In this document: in pieces, positions 31,858 through 40,737 of the stretch
How the letters are laid out: the number at the start of each line of letters is the position of its first letter
Position numbering within the stretch: the stretch's first letter is position 1
Assembly (NCBI RefSeq): GCF_001854885.1
Contig: NZ_MDDV01000013.1
Span: 62,001-126,000, forward strand
Origin: Ensifer sp. LCM 4579
GTDB taxonomy: Bacteria > Pseudomonadota > Alphaproteobacteria > Rhizobiales > Rhizobiaceae
Direction: 5' to 3'
Length of the DNA: 64,000 bases
Notes under the pieces: model-generated
What the model was told of the DNA's origin: nothing
The model's input: the letters and a program-made list of their open reading frames with translations, nothing else
Database searches by the model: none
Program-made: the position numbers and the translations under genes

Positions 31858-31889
31858 TGCCTCCCAGGGCCCGCACGACAAGTGCGGTT

Positions 31890-31926
31890 GGGCGCGGTCC
31901 GGTCTTCCGGATCGCGCCCCTTTTTT
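31890..31926 (+). terminator. Terminator after dctA
   Basis: A stem of about 13 base pairs with one mismatch (GGGCGCGGTCCGG, 31890-31902, with CCGGATCGCGCCC, 31907-31919), four-base loop, then six T. It also lies seven bases from the stop of the convergent regulator gene at 31933. Confidence 0.9.
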
Positions 31927-31932
31927 GTTTCG

Positions 31933-32853
31933 TCAAATGCCGTGCAGCACCTGGGTCGCCTTGACGGCGGCCGACGCTCGGTTTTCGACGCCGAGCTTCA
32001 CATAGATCTGTTCGAGATGCTTGGTGACGGTGCGGGCGCTGAGCCCCAAGATCTCGCCGATGTCGCGGTTCGCCTTGCCCTTGGCGATCCAGAGCAGCAC
32101 CTCGGATTCCCGCTGGGTCAGATGGAAATGCTGGCGCAGCATCTCGTCGTCGCTCATGCCGTTCTCGGCCGTCAGCCGGAATAGATATTCATTGGCGCCG
32201 ATGGCTCCGAGATAGGAAACCTGCAGGCCGGTCTGGCCCGCCTGCTGCAGCGTGACGCTGCCCTGCCTTTCGCCGGCCCGTCCTTCGCGCTCCTGCAACC
32301 AGGCGGCAATGCGGCCGGCGACGACGGCGAGGCCATCGTCGCTGCCGGTGGCGGCGTTGACGAGGCGGGTCGCCTGCGGCGTCGACCAGCGCACGGTGCC
32401 GTCGCCGCGCACGGCAAGGAGATGCCGCCCGGCCGCATCGAGCGCGACGCGGGCGCTCTGGGCGGAGCGGGCGTTCGAAAGGTGGACGCGCATGCGGGCG
32501 CGCAGCTCGTCGATGTTGATCGGCTTCGTCAGATAGTCGACGCCGCCCGCTTCCAGCGCGTGCACGACATGCTCCGTCTCCGTCAGCCCCGTCATGAACA
32601 CCACCGGCACCTGGGCAACGGACGCATTCGCCTTCAGCCGTACGCAGGTTTCAAACCCGTCCATGCCGGGCATGACCGCATCGAGCAGGATGATATCCGG
32701 GGTGATGCGGTCGGCAATATTGAGCGCGGCATTGCCGGAGGTGGCGATCAGCACCGAGAAGCCGGACTGTTCCAGCGCCTCGGTCAGGAAGCCGAGCGCT
32801 TCGGGGGAATCATCGACGATGAGAACGATGTCGCGCGGGTTCGCGTCAGTCAC
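31933..32853 (-). CDS. Response regulator, receiver plus LuxR-type DNA-binding domain
   Basis: 306 residues. The receiver (1-125) has acceptor aspartate in ILLDAVMPGMDG and conserved lysine in YLTKPI. A middle segment of about 100 residues is PAS-like (RHLLAVRGDGTVRWSTPQA). The C-terminal LuxR/GerE helix-turn-helix is LTQRESEVLLWIAKG then GEILGLSARTVTKHLEQIYV. Its start overlaps the stop of the kinase at 32846 by eight bases, so the two form a cognate pair. The targets are unknown. Confidence 0.9.
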   Translation of the reverse strand: MTDANPRDIVLIVDDSPEALGFLTEALEQSGFSVLIATSGNAALNIADRITPDIILLDAVMPGMDGFETCVRLKANASVAQVPVVFMTGLTETEHVVHALEAGGVDYLTKPINIDELRARMRVHLSNARSAQSARVALDAAGRHLLAVRGDGTVRWSTPQATRLVNAATGSDDGLAVVAGRIAAWLQEREGRAGERQGSVTLQQAGQTGLQVSYLGAIGANEYLFRLTAENGMSDDEMLRQHFHLTQRESEVLLWIAKGKANRDIGEILGLSARTVTKHLEQIYVKLGVENRASAAVKATQVLHGI

Positions 32854-35800
32854 GGCTATTCGCCTCCTCGGGCAGCATCCGTTTCAGGAAGGCGTCGTAG
32901 CCGGTGAGGTCGAAGGCCTGGACAAAGGCCCGCACGGCCTCGGCAAAGGGCTGGTTCTCCGGGTTCAGGGCAATCTCCGTCAGCTTCGCCTCGATACCTC
33001 TGACGTAGCCGATTTCGCCGAGCTGGATCAATTCCTTCACGTGATGGTCGCCGGGGCTCTTCACCGCGCCGGTCTTTCCCGGATCCGGCATGTGCCTTGC
33101 GTCATCCTCGTAGATCCAGTCGAGCTTGAGGTGGATCGCCAGCTTGTCGGTGAGCTGGCGCACGCCGAAGGGCTTGGCAAGCGTGTCGTTGTGGCCGATG
33201 GCGCCGGCCGCCGAGCCGTCGCCGATATTGGCCGAGAGCATGATCGCCGGCGCCGTCTGGCCGGCTTCCCTGAGCCGCGTCACCAGCTCCCAGCCATTGA
33301 TGCCCGGCATGGTTATGTCGATCAGGAACAGATCGGCCTTCACGGCTTCGACCAGCGCCAGGCACTCGGCGCCGCTTGCGGCCGCAATTACCGTGAAATC
33401 GAGCGGCGCTAGAATTTCGCGCATGAGGTCGCGGTGATCCTGATTGTCGTCGACGATCAGAATTGTCCGGCGCGCGCCCTTGTAGGACCTGATCCTGCGC
33501 ACCGGATCCTTGAGCGCCGCCGGCCGATCGACGGCCGAGAGCATCAGCCTTACCCTGAAGGCGGTGCCTTTGTCCTTCTCGCTCGCGACGGAGATTTCAC
33601 CGCCGAGCGTCTGGGTGAGCAGGCGGGTGATCGTCAGGCCGAGGCCAAGCCCCGGCATGCGATATTCCGCATCGCCGCGCTGGAAGGGTTCGAAGATCTT
33701 CGGCAGGTCCCTGTCACTTATGCCGCGGCCACTGTCCTCGATGGTGAATGCCGCCACCTGGCTCCGATAGGAGACGTCGAAGCGGATGCGGCCCTGTTCG
33801 GTGAATTTCAGGGCGTTCGACAGGAGGTTGACGAGGATCTGCCGGAGCCGTTTCTCGTCGGTGCGCACATATTGCGGCAGCGAGGGCGTACGGTTGTGCT
33901 CGAAGGCGACGCCCTTGGCCTGTGCCTGCGGGCGGAACATGTCGACGATCTGGTCGAGGAAGTCGTGGATATCGATCTCGTTCGAATAGACCTGCAGCTT
34001 GCCGGCCTCGATCTTGGATATATCGAGCAAGCCGTCGATCAGGCCCGAGAGGTGGTCGGCGCTGCGCCGGATCGCCTTGATCGCCCCTTGCCGGGCGGGC
34101 GGGATGGTCTCGTCGCGCTCGAGGATCTGGGCATAGCCGAGAACCGCGTTCAGCGGCGTGCGCAGTTCGTGGCTCAAGCCGACGACATAACGGCTCTTGG
34201 CGCGGTTCGCCGCTTCCGCCGCCTCCTTGGCGTTCTGCAGCGCCGCGTCGGTCTTCTTGTGGGCGGCGATTTCTTTGAGGAGAAGCGTGTTCTGGCGCGA
34301 GGATTCCTCTTCGGCCACGACGCGGCTGTCATGGGCGAGCACATAGAACCAGGAGACGACGCCCGCGGCGATCGCAAAGACGAAGAAGACGATCGCGATC
34401 GTCCGCTCGACCACTTCGGCGGTTTCGGGCTGGGCGGCGGTCGCCTGGTGCGCGATCATCGCCAGAATGACGCCGATGCCGGTGATCGACAGGATGGCGG
34501 CGATCGCGTAGCGGCCAAGTCGGGTGGCGAGCCTTTCGACGACCGGCTCCGGCAGCAGCGTCTTCGCGACCGTTGCGATCTGCGTGTTCAGCCGTGCCTT
34601 CGGCTTGCACATGTCGTGGCAGCGGCTGTCGAGCGAACAGCAGAGCGAGCAGATCGGCGCCGCATAGGCCGGGCACCAGGCCATGTCCTCCGGCTCGAAC
34701 GGGTTCTCGCAGATCGAGCAGGTGATTTCGCTTTCGCGGAACCAGCTCTTGCGCGGCTTGCGCGCGAGATAGAACCTGCCGTCCGTCCACCAGGCAATCA
34801 GCGGCGAGACGAAGAAGGCGGTGACCAGCGCGATATAGGGCGCAAGCGAGGCGGCGGTCGCCCCGAGCGCCCCGAAATGCGCGACGAGGGCGAGAAGCGC
34901 CGACACGCTCATCGCGCCGATGCCGACGGGGTTGATGTCGTAGAGATGGGCGCGCTTGAATTCGATGCCGGGCGGTGACAGGCCCAGCGGCTTGTTGACG
35001 AAGAGGTCGGCCGAGATCGAGCAGAGCCAGGCCATGGCGATGATGGAGAAGATGCCGAGCGTCTCCTCGAGCAGCCGGTAGATGCCGAGTTCCATGAGGA
35101 GAAGCGCGATCGCCACGTTGAAGACGAGCCAGATGACGCGGCCGGGGTGGCTGTGGGTCAATCGCGAGAAGAAGTTCGACCAGGCGAGCGACCCGGCATA
35201 GGCGTTCATCACGTTGATCTTCAGCTGCGAGATGACGACGAAGGCGACCATCAGGATAAGCGCCGCCGTTTCCGACGGAAAGATGTAGCCGAAGGCGGTG
35301 TGATACATCTGCGCCGGATCGGCCGCGCGGGTCGAGGGCACGCCGGAGCTGAGCGCCAGCACGACGAGGAAAGAGCCGGCGAGAAGCTTCGGCGCCCCGA
35401 GGACGACCCAGCCGGAGCCGGCGAGGAAGACGCCGATCCGATGGTGCAGCTTGCGCTGGCCGTCCGGAGGCAGGAAGCGCAGGAAGTCCACCTGTTCGCC
35501 GATCTGCGCCATGAGGGCGAAAATGACCGCGGAGGCGGCGCCGAATTCGAGGAGATCGAAGGGGGCGAGGGTGCCTGCGGGGCCGGAAGCGTGCTTAAGG
35601 CCTGCATAGGAAAGCCAGAGGCCCACCTTCTCCCAGTCGGCAAGCGCGATGAAGGCGAAGGGCAGGATGTTGAGCACGATCCAGAAGGGCTGGGTGACGA
35701 GCTGGAACTTGCTGATCAGCCGGACGCCGTGGGTGACCAGCGGGATCACCACGACGGCGCTGACGATGTAGCCGATCCAGAGCGGTAGCCCGAGCGCGAG

Positions 35801-36226
35801 CTCCAGCGCTCCCGACATGATCGAGGCCTCGATCGCAAAGAGAATGAAGGTGAAGCTCGCATAGACGAGCGAGGTGACGGTGGAGCCGATATAGCCGAAG
35901 CTCGCGCCGCGCGTCAAAAGGTCGATGTCCACCCCGTAGCGGATGGCGTAGCGGCTGATCGGCAGGCCGACGAGGAGGATCATCAGGCTCGCCACCAGGA
36001 TCGCAACGATCGCATTGGTGGTGCCGTAGGACATGGTGATGGCGCCGCCGATCGCCTCCAGCGCCAGAAAGGAGATGGCGCCGATCGCCGTCTGCGAGAT
36101 GCGCTCAGAGGAAAAGCGCCGCGCGCCCTTGGCGGTGAAGCGCAGCGCATAGTCCTCGAGCGTCTGGTTGGCGACCCAGCGGTTATATTCGCGTCGAACG
36201 GGAATGATGCGCTGGCGTGCCGCCAT
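32846..36226 (-). CDS. NCS1-permease-like/histidine kinase/receiver fusion sensor
   Basis: 1126 residues in three parts. Residues ~20-485 resemble NCS1 cytosine/purine/allantoin permeases, with about twelve hydrophobic segments and the NCS1-like start NQTLEDYALRFTAKGARRFS. Residues 503-540 form an eight-cysteine cluster (CxxC, C, CxxCC, C, C) that could bind a metal. Two further helices (574-593, 608-629) and a coiled coil lead to the kinase core: H-box [11 protein letters not shown] (His686), N-box NLLSNALKF and G-boxes DSGRGIS and GLGLGLTITR. A receiver follows (LIDITMPGINGW). Fusions of a transporter fold to a kinase (CbrA-type logic) are known; here the permease part is presumed to sense a purine- or urea-like compound. 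Confidence 0.87.
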   Translation of the reverse strand: MAARQRIIPVRREYNRWVANQTLEDYALRFTAKGARRFSSERISQTAIGAISFLALEAIGGAITMSYGTTNAIVAILVASLMILLVGLPISRYAIRYGVDIDLLTRGASFGYIGSTVTSLVYASFTFILFAIEASIMSGALELALGLPLWIGYIVSAVVVIPLVTHGVRLISKFQLVTQPFWIVLNILPFAFIALADWEKVGLWLSYAGLKHASGPAGTLAPFDLLEFGAASAVIFALMAQIGEQVDFLRFLPPDGQRKLHHRIGVFLAGSGWVVLGAPKLLAGSFLVVLALSSGVPSTRAADPAQMYHTAFGYIFPSETAALILMVAFVVISQLKINVMNAYAGSLAWSNFFSRLTHSHPGRVIWLVFNVAIALLLMELGIYRLLEETLGIFSIIAMAWLCSISADLFVNKPLGLSPPGIEFKRAHLYDINPVGIGAMSVSALLALVAHFGALGATAASLAPYIALVTAFFVSPLIAWWTDGRFYLARKPRKSWFRESEITCSICENPFEPEDMAWCPAYAAPICSLCCSLDSRCHDMCKPKARLNTQIATVAKTLLPEPVVERLATRLGRYAIAAILSITGIGVILAMIAHQATAAQPETAEVVERTIAIVFFVFAIAAGVVSWFYVLAHDSRVVAEEESSRQNTLLLKEIAAHKKTDAALQNAKEAAEAANRAKSRYVVGLSHELRTPLNAVLGYAQILERDETIPPARQGAIKAIRRSADHLSGLIDGLLDISKIEAGKLQVYSNEIDIHDFLDQIVDMFRPQAQAKGVAFEHNRTPSLPQYVRTDEKRLRQILVNLLSNALKFTEQGRIRFDVSYRSQVAAFTIEDSGRGISDRDLPKIFEPFQRGDAEYRMPGLGLGLTITRLLTQTLGGEISVASEKDKGTAFRVRLMLSAVDRPAALKDPVRRIRSYKGARRTILIVDDNQDHRDLMREILAPLDFTVIAAASGAECLALVEAVKADLFLIDITMPGINGWELVTRLREAGQTAPAIMLSANIGDGSAAGAIGHNDTLAKPFGVRQLTDKLAIHLKLDWIYEDDARHMPDPGKTGAVKSPGDHHVKELIQLGEIGYVRGIEAKLTEIALNPENQPFAEAVRAFVQAFDLTGYDAFLKRMLPEEANSRD

Positions 36227-36526
36227 AGGGCCTCGTTTCTCTAAGGATTGCCGGCGGACGCCAGTTTTCCCTTCGTAGCACGGGCGGAGGGCGGGCGGAA
36301 TTGCTGCGTTGCGGGAAAGTTGCTGCGGAACGCAACCGCCTGCATCGCCGACTTATGCAGTGACTGCTGCCAACGTCAGGCGCTGGCGCTCTTGTTCGTG
36401 CTCGATCCAGCGACCGCCTGCTAGACAATCCAGCCGCCCGTTCCTTTGCCCTGGCACTGCGGTTGGACAGTTGTGACTCGGACGTCGTTCGCCGCTCCCG
36501 ATGGTGTTTGCCGGCGGCGCCGGTTC
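36227..36526. other. Gap upstream of the permease-kinase gene; no gene seen
   Basis: About 300 bases between the start of the fusion kinase and the small gene ending at 36527. It should hold the kinase promoter. A short minus-strand frame ending ERQRLTLAAVTA (stop near 36350) looks codon-like but has no credible start. No repeats or terminators were recognised. Confidence 0.4.
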
Positions 36527-36835
36527 TTAAATCCCTGACCCGTCGAGCTCTTTGTCGTCATCGCCTTCCCAAGGTAAGGGCATAGAGGTGCGATTGAGAT
36601 TGGCCGAGGGCATCGGCATCCAGCATTTCAATTCTGGCTCGGCATATCCAATGATGCGGCCGGGCGAGGAATCTGCGGCGCGCCAGCCTTCTGCGCCGAA
36701 CTGATCGCCATGCGACCAATATGCGAGGTCAACTTCGGCCGGCCCCTGTTCGGACGGGCGGATCGTGACGAGGATCCGGGTGCCGTCTTTCGGCGCGCTT
36801 GCCATGTGGCGCCAGTAGTCTGGCTCGGCCATCAT
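36527..36835 (-). CDS. Small conserved-type hypothetical protein
   Basis: 102-residue soluble protein starting MMAEPDYWRHMASAPKDGTR behind AGGAGG. The WRHMASAPKDGTRILV opening and the alternating Trp/Gly pattern (YWSHGDQF..GWRAADSS) resemble the short DUF551-like proteins of phages and proteobacteria, but I cannot assign a function. The C-terminus is acidic (WEGDDDKELDGSGI). It stands alone between the permease-kinase and the GFA gene. Confidence 0.65.
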   Translation of the reverse strand: MMAEPDYWRHMASAPKDGTRILVTIRPSEQGPAEVDLAYWSHGDQFGAEGWRAADSSPGRIIGYAEPELKCWMPMPSANLNRTSMPLPWEGDDDKELDGSGI

Positions 36836-37004
36836 TTTTCCTCCTGCCTTGCTGCAGGTTGCAAGTGTCGCCTTGCCATCGAAAACGGTCAACTCAATCC
36901 GTGCACAGCCCATCGTTTATCGTTTGACATTCAAGCGCGCCAAATCGGAAGGAAGGCCCTCGGCCGCCTTTCGACTTTCCCCTCCAGTCCACCGGGTATC
37001 GACC

Positions 37005-37397
37005 TCACTCCTCGAAGCGACCGGTGGCGTCACGATCGCGCTCGTATCGTCGCGTAATCGGGAATGGCGGCAGCCAGGACTCGCGGCGGACGGTCCAGAG
37101 TTCGTAAGTCGGCATCAACTGATCAGGGGCATCCAGCGATCCCAGGTTAACTTCGATCTCGTCGGCGCTGCGTCCGAAAACGGACGAGCCGCAGCGGGGG
37201 CAGAAAAACCGCCCGGCATAATCGCGTGTTTCGCCCTCGATCGTCACCGCATCCTGAGGGAATATCGCGGAAGCGTGAAAAAGGGCCCCATGATGCTTGC
37301 GGCAATCGAGACAGTGACAAAGGCCGACCCGGTATGGTCGTCCCGACGCCACGATTCGTACATTGCCGCACAGGCAGCCGCCGGTGAAACGGTCCAT
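37005..37397 (-). CDS. GFA-family (glutathione-dependent formaldehyde-activating-like) zinc protein
   Basis: 130 residues from MDRFTGGCLCGNVR behind GAGGAGG. All zinc-ligand motifs of the GFA (CENP-V/Gfa) fold are present: GGCLCGNVR, CHCLDCRKHHGA and FFCPRCGSSVFG. The type enzyme was proposed to catalyse S-hydroxymethylglutathione formation, but most family members have no proven activity. Monocistronic here. Confidence 0.88.
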   Translation of the reverse strand: MDRFTGGCLCGNVRIVASGRPYRVGLCHCLDCRKHHGALFHASAIFPQDAVTIEGETRDYAGRFFCPRCGSSVFGRSADEIEVNLGSLDAPDQLMPTYELWTVRRESWLPPFPITRRYERDRDATGRFEE

Positions 37398-37449
37398 GCT
37401 GCGCCTCCTCTCTAAGGGATGTGCCAAGAAACTGAAGCAAACTGTTCAT

Positions 37450-38679
37450 TCAACTGTCCGGCGCCGTGTCCAGGAAAAACCGCACCATGGTCCGGGAAGC
37501 GTCGGGTCCTTTGGGGTCGGTGCAGGATCCGCGCGTGCTGCCGCCGCTCCAGGCGTGCTGCGCCCCATCGACAATCCAGCACTCCGCCGCCACTCCCTTC
37601 GCGCCTTCTCTGGTGACCCTTGTGTAGCCGCGCCGATCGCCGGCAGCAGGCTGGACAGAGCGCGTGACCGGCCCGGCGCCAGCATGCCACGCCATGATCC
37701 GTTCGGCGTTGGAAGGATCGACCGTCGAGTCGGCGGTTCCGTGGAACACGATCAGGCGCGGTCCGTCTTCGCGCTCCAGGCCGCCGGTCGGCAATCCCGT
37801 CCCGCCCTGACCACGCATGGCGGCGAAGGCCGATACCACGTCATTAGCCGAGCGGTAGGCGAGGCCGGAGTGGATGCCCACGCCAGCATAGAGGTCCGGG
37901 TAGGTCTCGGCCATGATTGCTGCCATCGCGCCACCGGCGGAGAGTCCTGCGACGAAGACCCGGTGCGACGGGATCGCAAAAGCGTCGCGGACGCTGATTG
38001 TCAGTCCGGCGATGATGGCCGGCTCTCCGGCCCCGCGCAACTGGTCGCCCGGCCGGAACCAGTTCCAGCAGGACATGGCGTTGTCGCCGGCCGTCTGGGC
38101 CGGATAGGCGACGAGCAGGCGATGCTCCTCGGCAAGCTCGTTCATGCGCGTGCCCGCGGCAAAGTCCTCGGGGCTCTGGGTGCAGCCGTGCAGCATCACT
38201 ACGAGGCCTTCGAGCCCATCCGAGCCTGAAGCCGGCACGTAGAGCCGGTAGCGTCGCGAGCCGGCGGCGCAGGCGAAGGTCAGGTTACGGAACTCGGCGC
38301 CATCTGGAAGCGGCAGCTCGGGCACCCGTGCCGGGAGCCTGCGGACGGCGCCGTCAAGCCCAAGCCGTCGGCGGCCGTCCTTAAGGGTCCGCAGCACCTC
38401 GCCCAGAGGTCTCTTCCGCCGCTTCGACGCCGGCCCAGAAGGCCTCCCCTCGTTCGCGGGGGGTGCGGGCTCGCCGGCAAGGCTGCCCTCGATGACACGC
38501 GCCGCTGCCCATTCGGAGGGCCGGGAAGCCTCTGCGGTTGCGCCGGGTGCAGCGTCGCTCTCCGGCCCGAGGCCTCCAGCCGCGAGCGCAGCCCGGATGA
38601 TCGCGGTGGCTCCCGCGGGATCGCCGGCGCGCAAGGTGCCGGTCGCGCGGAGGATCTCCGCGACGAAGTCGCCCTTCAT
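37450..38679 (-). CDS. PHB-depolymerase-type alpha/beta-hydrolase esterase
   Basis: 409 residues. A cytoplasmic-looking N-terminal region (~130 residues, low complexity around 40-95) precedes an Esterase_PHB domain. That domain has oxyanion-hole segment VVMLHGCTQSPEDFA, lipase box GLSAGGAMA with the nucleophile serine, an aspartate in VFHGTADSTVD and the catalytic histidine in AQHAWSGG. The N-terminal extension and absence of a signal peptide suggest an intracellular esterase or mobilising depolymerase. The upstream neighbour (38710) is a CopG-type regulator on the same strand, 30 bases away, so the pair is likely co-transcribed. Confidence 0.85.
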   Translation of the reverse strand: MKGDFVAEILRATGTLRAGDPAGATAIIRAALAAGGLGPESDAAPGATAEASRPSEWAAARVIEGSLAGEPAPPANEGRPSGPASKRRKRPLGEVLRTLKDGRRRLGLDGAVRRLPARVPELPLPDGAEFRNLTFACAAGSRRYRLYVPASGSDGLEGLVVMLHGCTQSPEDFAAGTRMNELAEEHRLLVAYPAQTAGDNAMSCWNWFRPGDQLRGAGEPAIIAGLTISVRDAFAIPSHRVFVAGLSAGGAMAAIMAETYPDLYAGVGIHSGLAYRSANDVVSAFAAMRGQGGTGLPTGGLEREDGPRLIVFHGTADSTVDPSNAERIMAWHAGAGPVTRSVQPAAGDRRGYTRVTREGAKGVAAECWIVDGAQHAWSGGSTRGSCTDPKGPDASRTMVRFFLDTAPDS

Positions 38680-38709
38680 GATGATTGCCTTCCTGCCGCT
38701 CCCGCGGCG

Positions 38710-39123
38710 TCACCTGATCCGATCCGCGAGCGCCGCCTTCACCTCGGCGCTTGCCTGCAATGCCCCCAGCACGGTGAGGGAACCGATGGTTGCGCGCGCG
38801 AGCGCCGGGCTCACATCCGGTGCGATGCGGACGAGACCCACCACCTTGATGTGCAGCCGTTCGCCCGCCGTCCGCACCGCCTCGAGATCGGTGGCCGCGT
38901 AGTCACGCAGCCCGAGCTCCAGCGTGTGCCGGTCGATGGAGCGCGAGACCTCGTCGGAGTGGCTCGCCAGCTGGTTGCGGATCGCCGTCCGGATGAAGTC
39001 GGTCCGGTTGGAGTAGAAGCCCTCCTGCACGAGCAGGTCGATCCTCCCGAGGTCCACATAGCCGAGGTTGATCGTGATCTTCTCCGACTCCGGGGCCTTG
39101 TCGCGTAATTGCCTGATGTTCAT
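38710..39123 (-). CDS. CopG/ribbon-helix-helix family regulator
   Basis: 137 residues from MNIRQLRDKAP. The ribbon-helix-helix domain is residues ~15-60 (EKITINLGYVDLGRIDLLVQ, then SNRTDFIRTAIRNQL). The C-terminal ~75-residue domain (LHIKVVGLVRIAPDVSPALA) is of unknown role. I prefer ATG 39123 because the in-frame ATG at 39144 lies inside a perfect-armed palindrome that looks like the protein's operator. It probably regulates itself and the esterase gene downstream. Confidence 0.8.
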   Translation of the reverse strand: MNIRQLRDKAPESEKITINLGYVDLGRIDLLVQEGFYSNRTDFIRTAIRNQLASHSDEVSRSIDRHTLELGLRDYAATDLEAVRTAGERLHIKVVGLVRIAPDVSPALARATIGSLTVLGALQASAEVKAALADRIR

Positions 39124-39134
39124 GAGCACGCCTG

Positions 39135-39154
39135 TACCATCCATGTGGATGGTA
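39135..39154 (-). promoter_or_regulatory. Palindromic operator upstream of the CopG-type regulator
   Basis: TACCATCCA and its exact complement TGGATGGTA are separated by two bases, 12 bases upstream of the proposed start at 39123. Short perfect palindromes close to their own start are typical ribbon-helix-helix targets. Confidence 0.7.
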
Positions 39155-39191
39155 TATGGATGATGAAGTGCCGCAGGTCAAGGGGATACGG

Positions 39192-40508
39192 CTACTTTGA
39201 TTGACGCACCGCCTGCGGCTCGGCCGAAGCTTCACCGCCATGGTCTTGCCCTGACGGTCGCGAGGTGCGGCGGGCGGTCTTCTCGACGACCCAACCCAGG
39301 CTCAGACCCTGAACGATGATCGAGAAAAGAACCACGTTATAGGTGGCCGCGAGCAGGAAGCTCCGGTGACTTCCCTCCGGAAGCGAAAGAGCCAGAGCAA
39401 CCGAGATACCGCCGCGCACTCCGCCCCATGTGAGCACAGGCACCGTACCCTTGGCGAAATTCGCCCAGCGACCGAGGAGCGCAACAGTACCCCCGACGGA
39501 TGCGTATCGGGCTACGAGCACCAGTGGAATTGCCACGAGGCCGACAAGCCAATGGGCGGGCTCGAAAGTCAGGACCAGGACCTCGAGCCCGATCAGCAGG
39601 AAAAGGATCGCGTTCAGGATATCGTCGGTGAGCGTCCAGAACCCGAAGAGATAGCGTTGTGTTACATCGCTCATGGCGTAGGCGGCACCGCGATTGCCGA
39701 TCAGCACTCCGGCGACGACGACCGCTATGGGCCCGCTCATATGCAGTGCATCGGCCGCCCCATAGGTCGCCATCACCAGGGCAAGCGAAATCATGATCTC
39801 GACCGAATAATTGTCGATGGCGTGCACGGCGCGGTAGGCGACATAGCCTGCAGCAAGACCGAGAAGCGCTCCGCCGCCTGCCTCGACGGCAAGCATTTCT
39901 CCCATGCGCAGCGGACTGACGCCGCTTTCGCTGGTGGCCACATCCAGCGTCGCGGTAAAGAGCACGACGGCAATGCCGTCATTGAACAGCGCCTCTCCAG
40001 TCATGTCCGTCTCCAGTTCTTGCGGAACGTCGACCGACTTCAATGTGGAGAGCACGGCGATCGGATCGGTCGGAGCGATCAGGGCACCGAAGACCAGCGC
40101 CCATTTGAACGCGAGGGATATGCCAAAGATGGAAGCGGCCGCCCAGATGCCGCTGCCGACGATCAATGTGGAAACCGCGACCCCGGCGATGGCGAGAAGT
40201 CCGACGCCCGGCGCGCGCAGACGCAACCGCCCGAGATCCACATGGATCGCGCCGGCAAAAAGCAGGAACGCCAACATGCCGTGCATGACGGTTTCGTAAA
40301 AGTCGATCTGCTGCAGGCCGCGCGTCAGCGTCCCGTAGAGATGCGTTTCTGGAAACAGAAAGTCGAGGCCGATCAGCAGTAGTGAGGCCGCCAGTCCCAT
40401 CACCAGAAGACCGATGTTCTCGGGCAGACGAAGGAAACGGTCGTTAACCCAGGCAAAGGCGGCCGTGACCGTCAATAGCACAGAGAGCAGCTCGAAGAGC
40501 GTGAGCAC
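39192..40508 (-). CDS. CPA1-type Na+/H+ antiporter
   Basis: 438-residue inner-membrane cation/proton antiporter (NhaP/YjcE-like, Na_H_Exchanger domain) with about twelve hydrophobic segments. Conserved ion-site region: FGALIAPTDPIAVL, then TGEALFNDGIAVVLF with the essential acidic residues. A later family block is TWGGVRGGISVALALSLP. The last ~30 residues are a charged cytoplasmic tail. It exports Na+ (or K+) for pH and salt homeostasis. The start MLTLFELLSV places the first helix at once. Confidence 0.9.
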   Translation of the reverse strand: MLTLFELLSVLLTVTAAFAWVNDRFLRLPENIGLLVMGLAASLLLIGLDFLFPETHLYGTLTRGLQQIDFYETVMHGMLAFLLFAGAIHVDLGRLRLRAPGVGLLAIAGVAVSTLIVGSGIWAAASIFGISLAFKWALVFGALIAPTDPIAVLSTLKSVDVPQELETDMTGEALFNDGIAVVLFTATLDVATSESGVSPLRMGEMLAVEAGGGALLGLAAGYVAYRAVHAIDNYSVEIMISLALVMATYGAADALHMSGPIAVVVAGVLIGNRGAAYAMSDVTQRYLFGFWTLTDDILNAILFLLIGLEVLVLTFEPAHWLVGLVAIPLVLVARYASVGGTVALLGRWANFAKGTVPVLTWGGVRGGISVALALSLPEGSHRSFLLAATYNVVLFSIIVQGLSLGWVVEKTARRTSRPSGQDHGGEASAEPQAVRQSK

Positions 40509-40737
40509 TGGATGTCCTTTCTCTTCTGGCTTTGAGCGGGAAGCAGACTGCGCTTGGGACCAACTGCAATGACGGAACGCTGGCTGCGCGATCAGTGTTC
40601 CTGCAGCACCAGCGGTGACTCCCTTCCGGTCCGCCGCGACCCGATCAACCCACCAGCTGCCCCGGCCGCCATATCTCTTGCAATGCCTATGGACGCATCT
40701 CCCTTCCCGGATGGAGTCACCTGAGGCCGCTCCCGCA

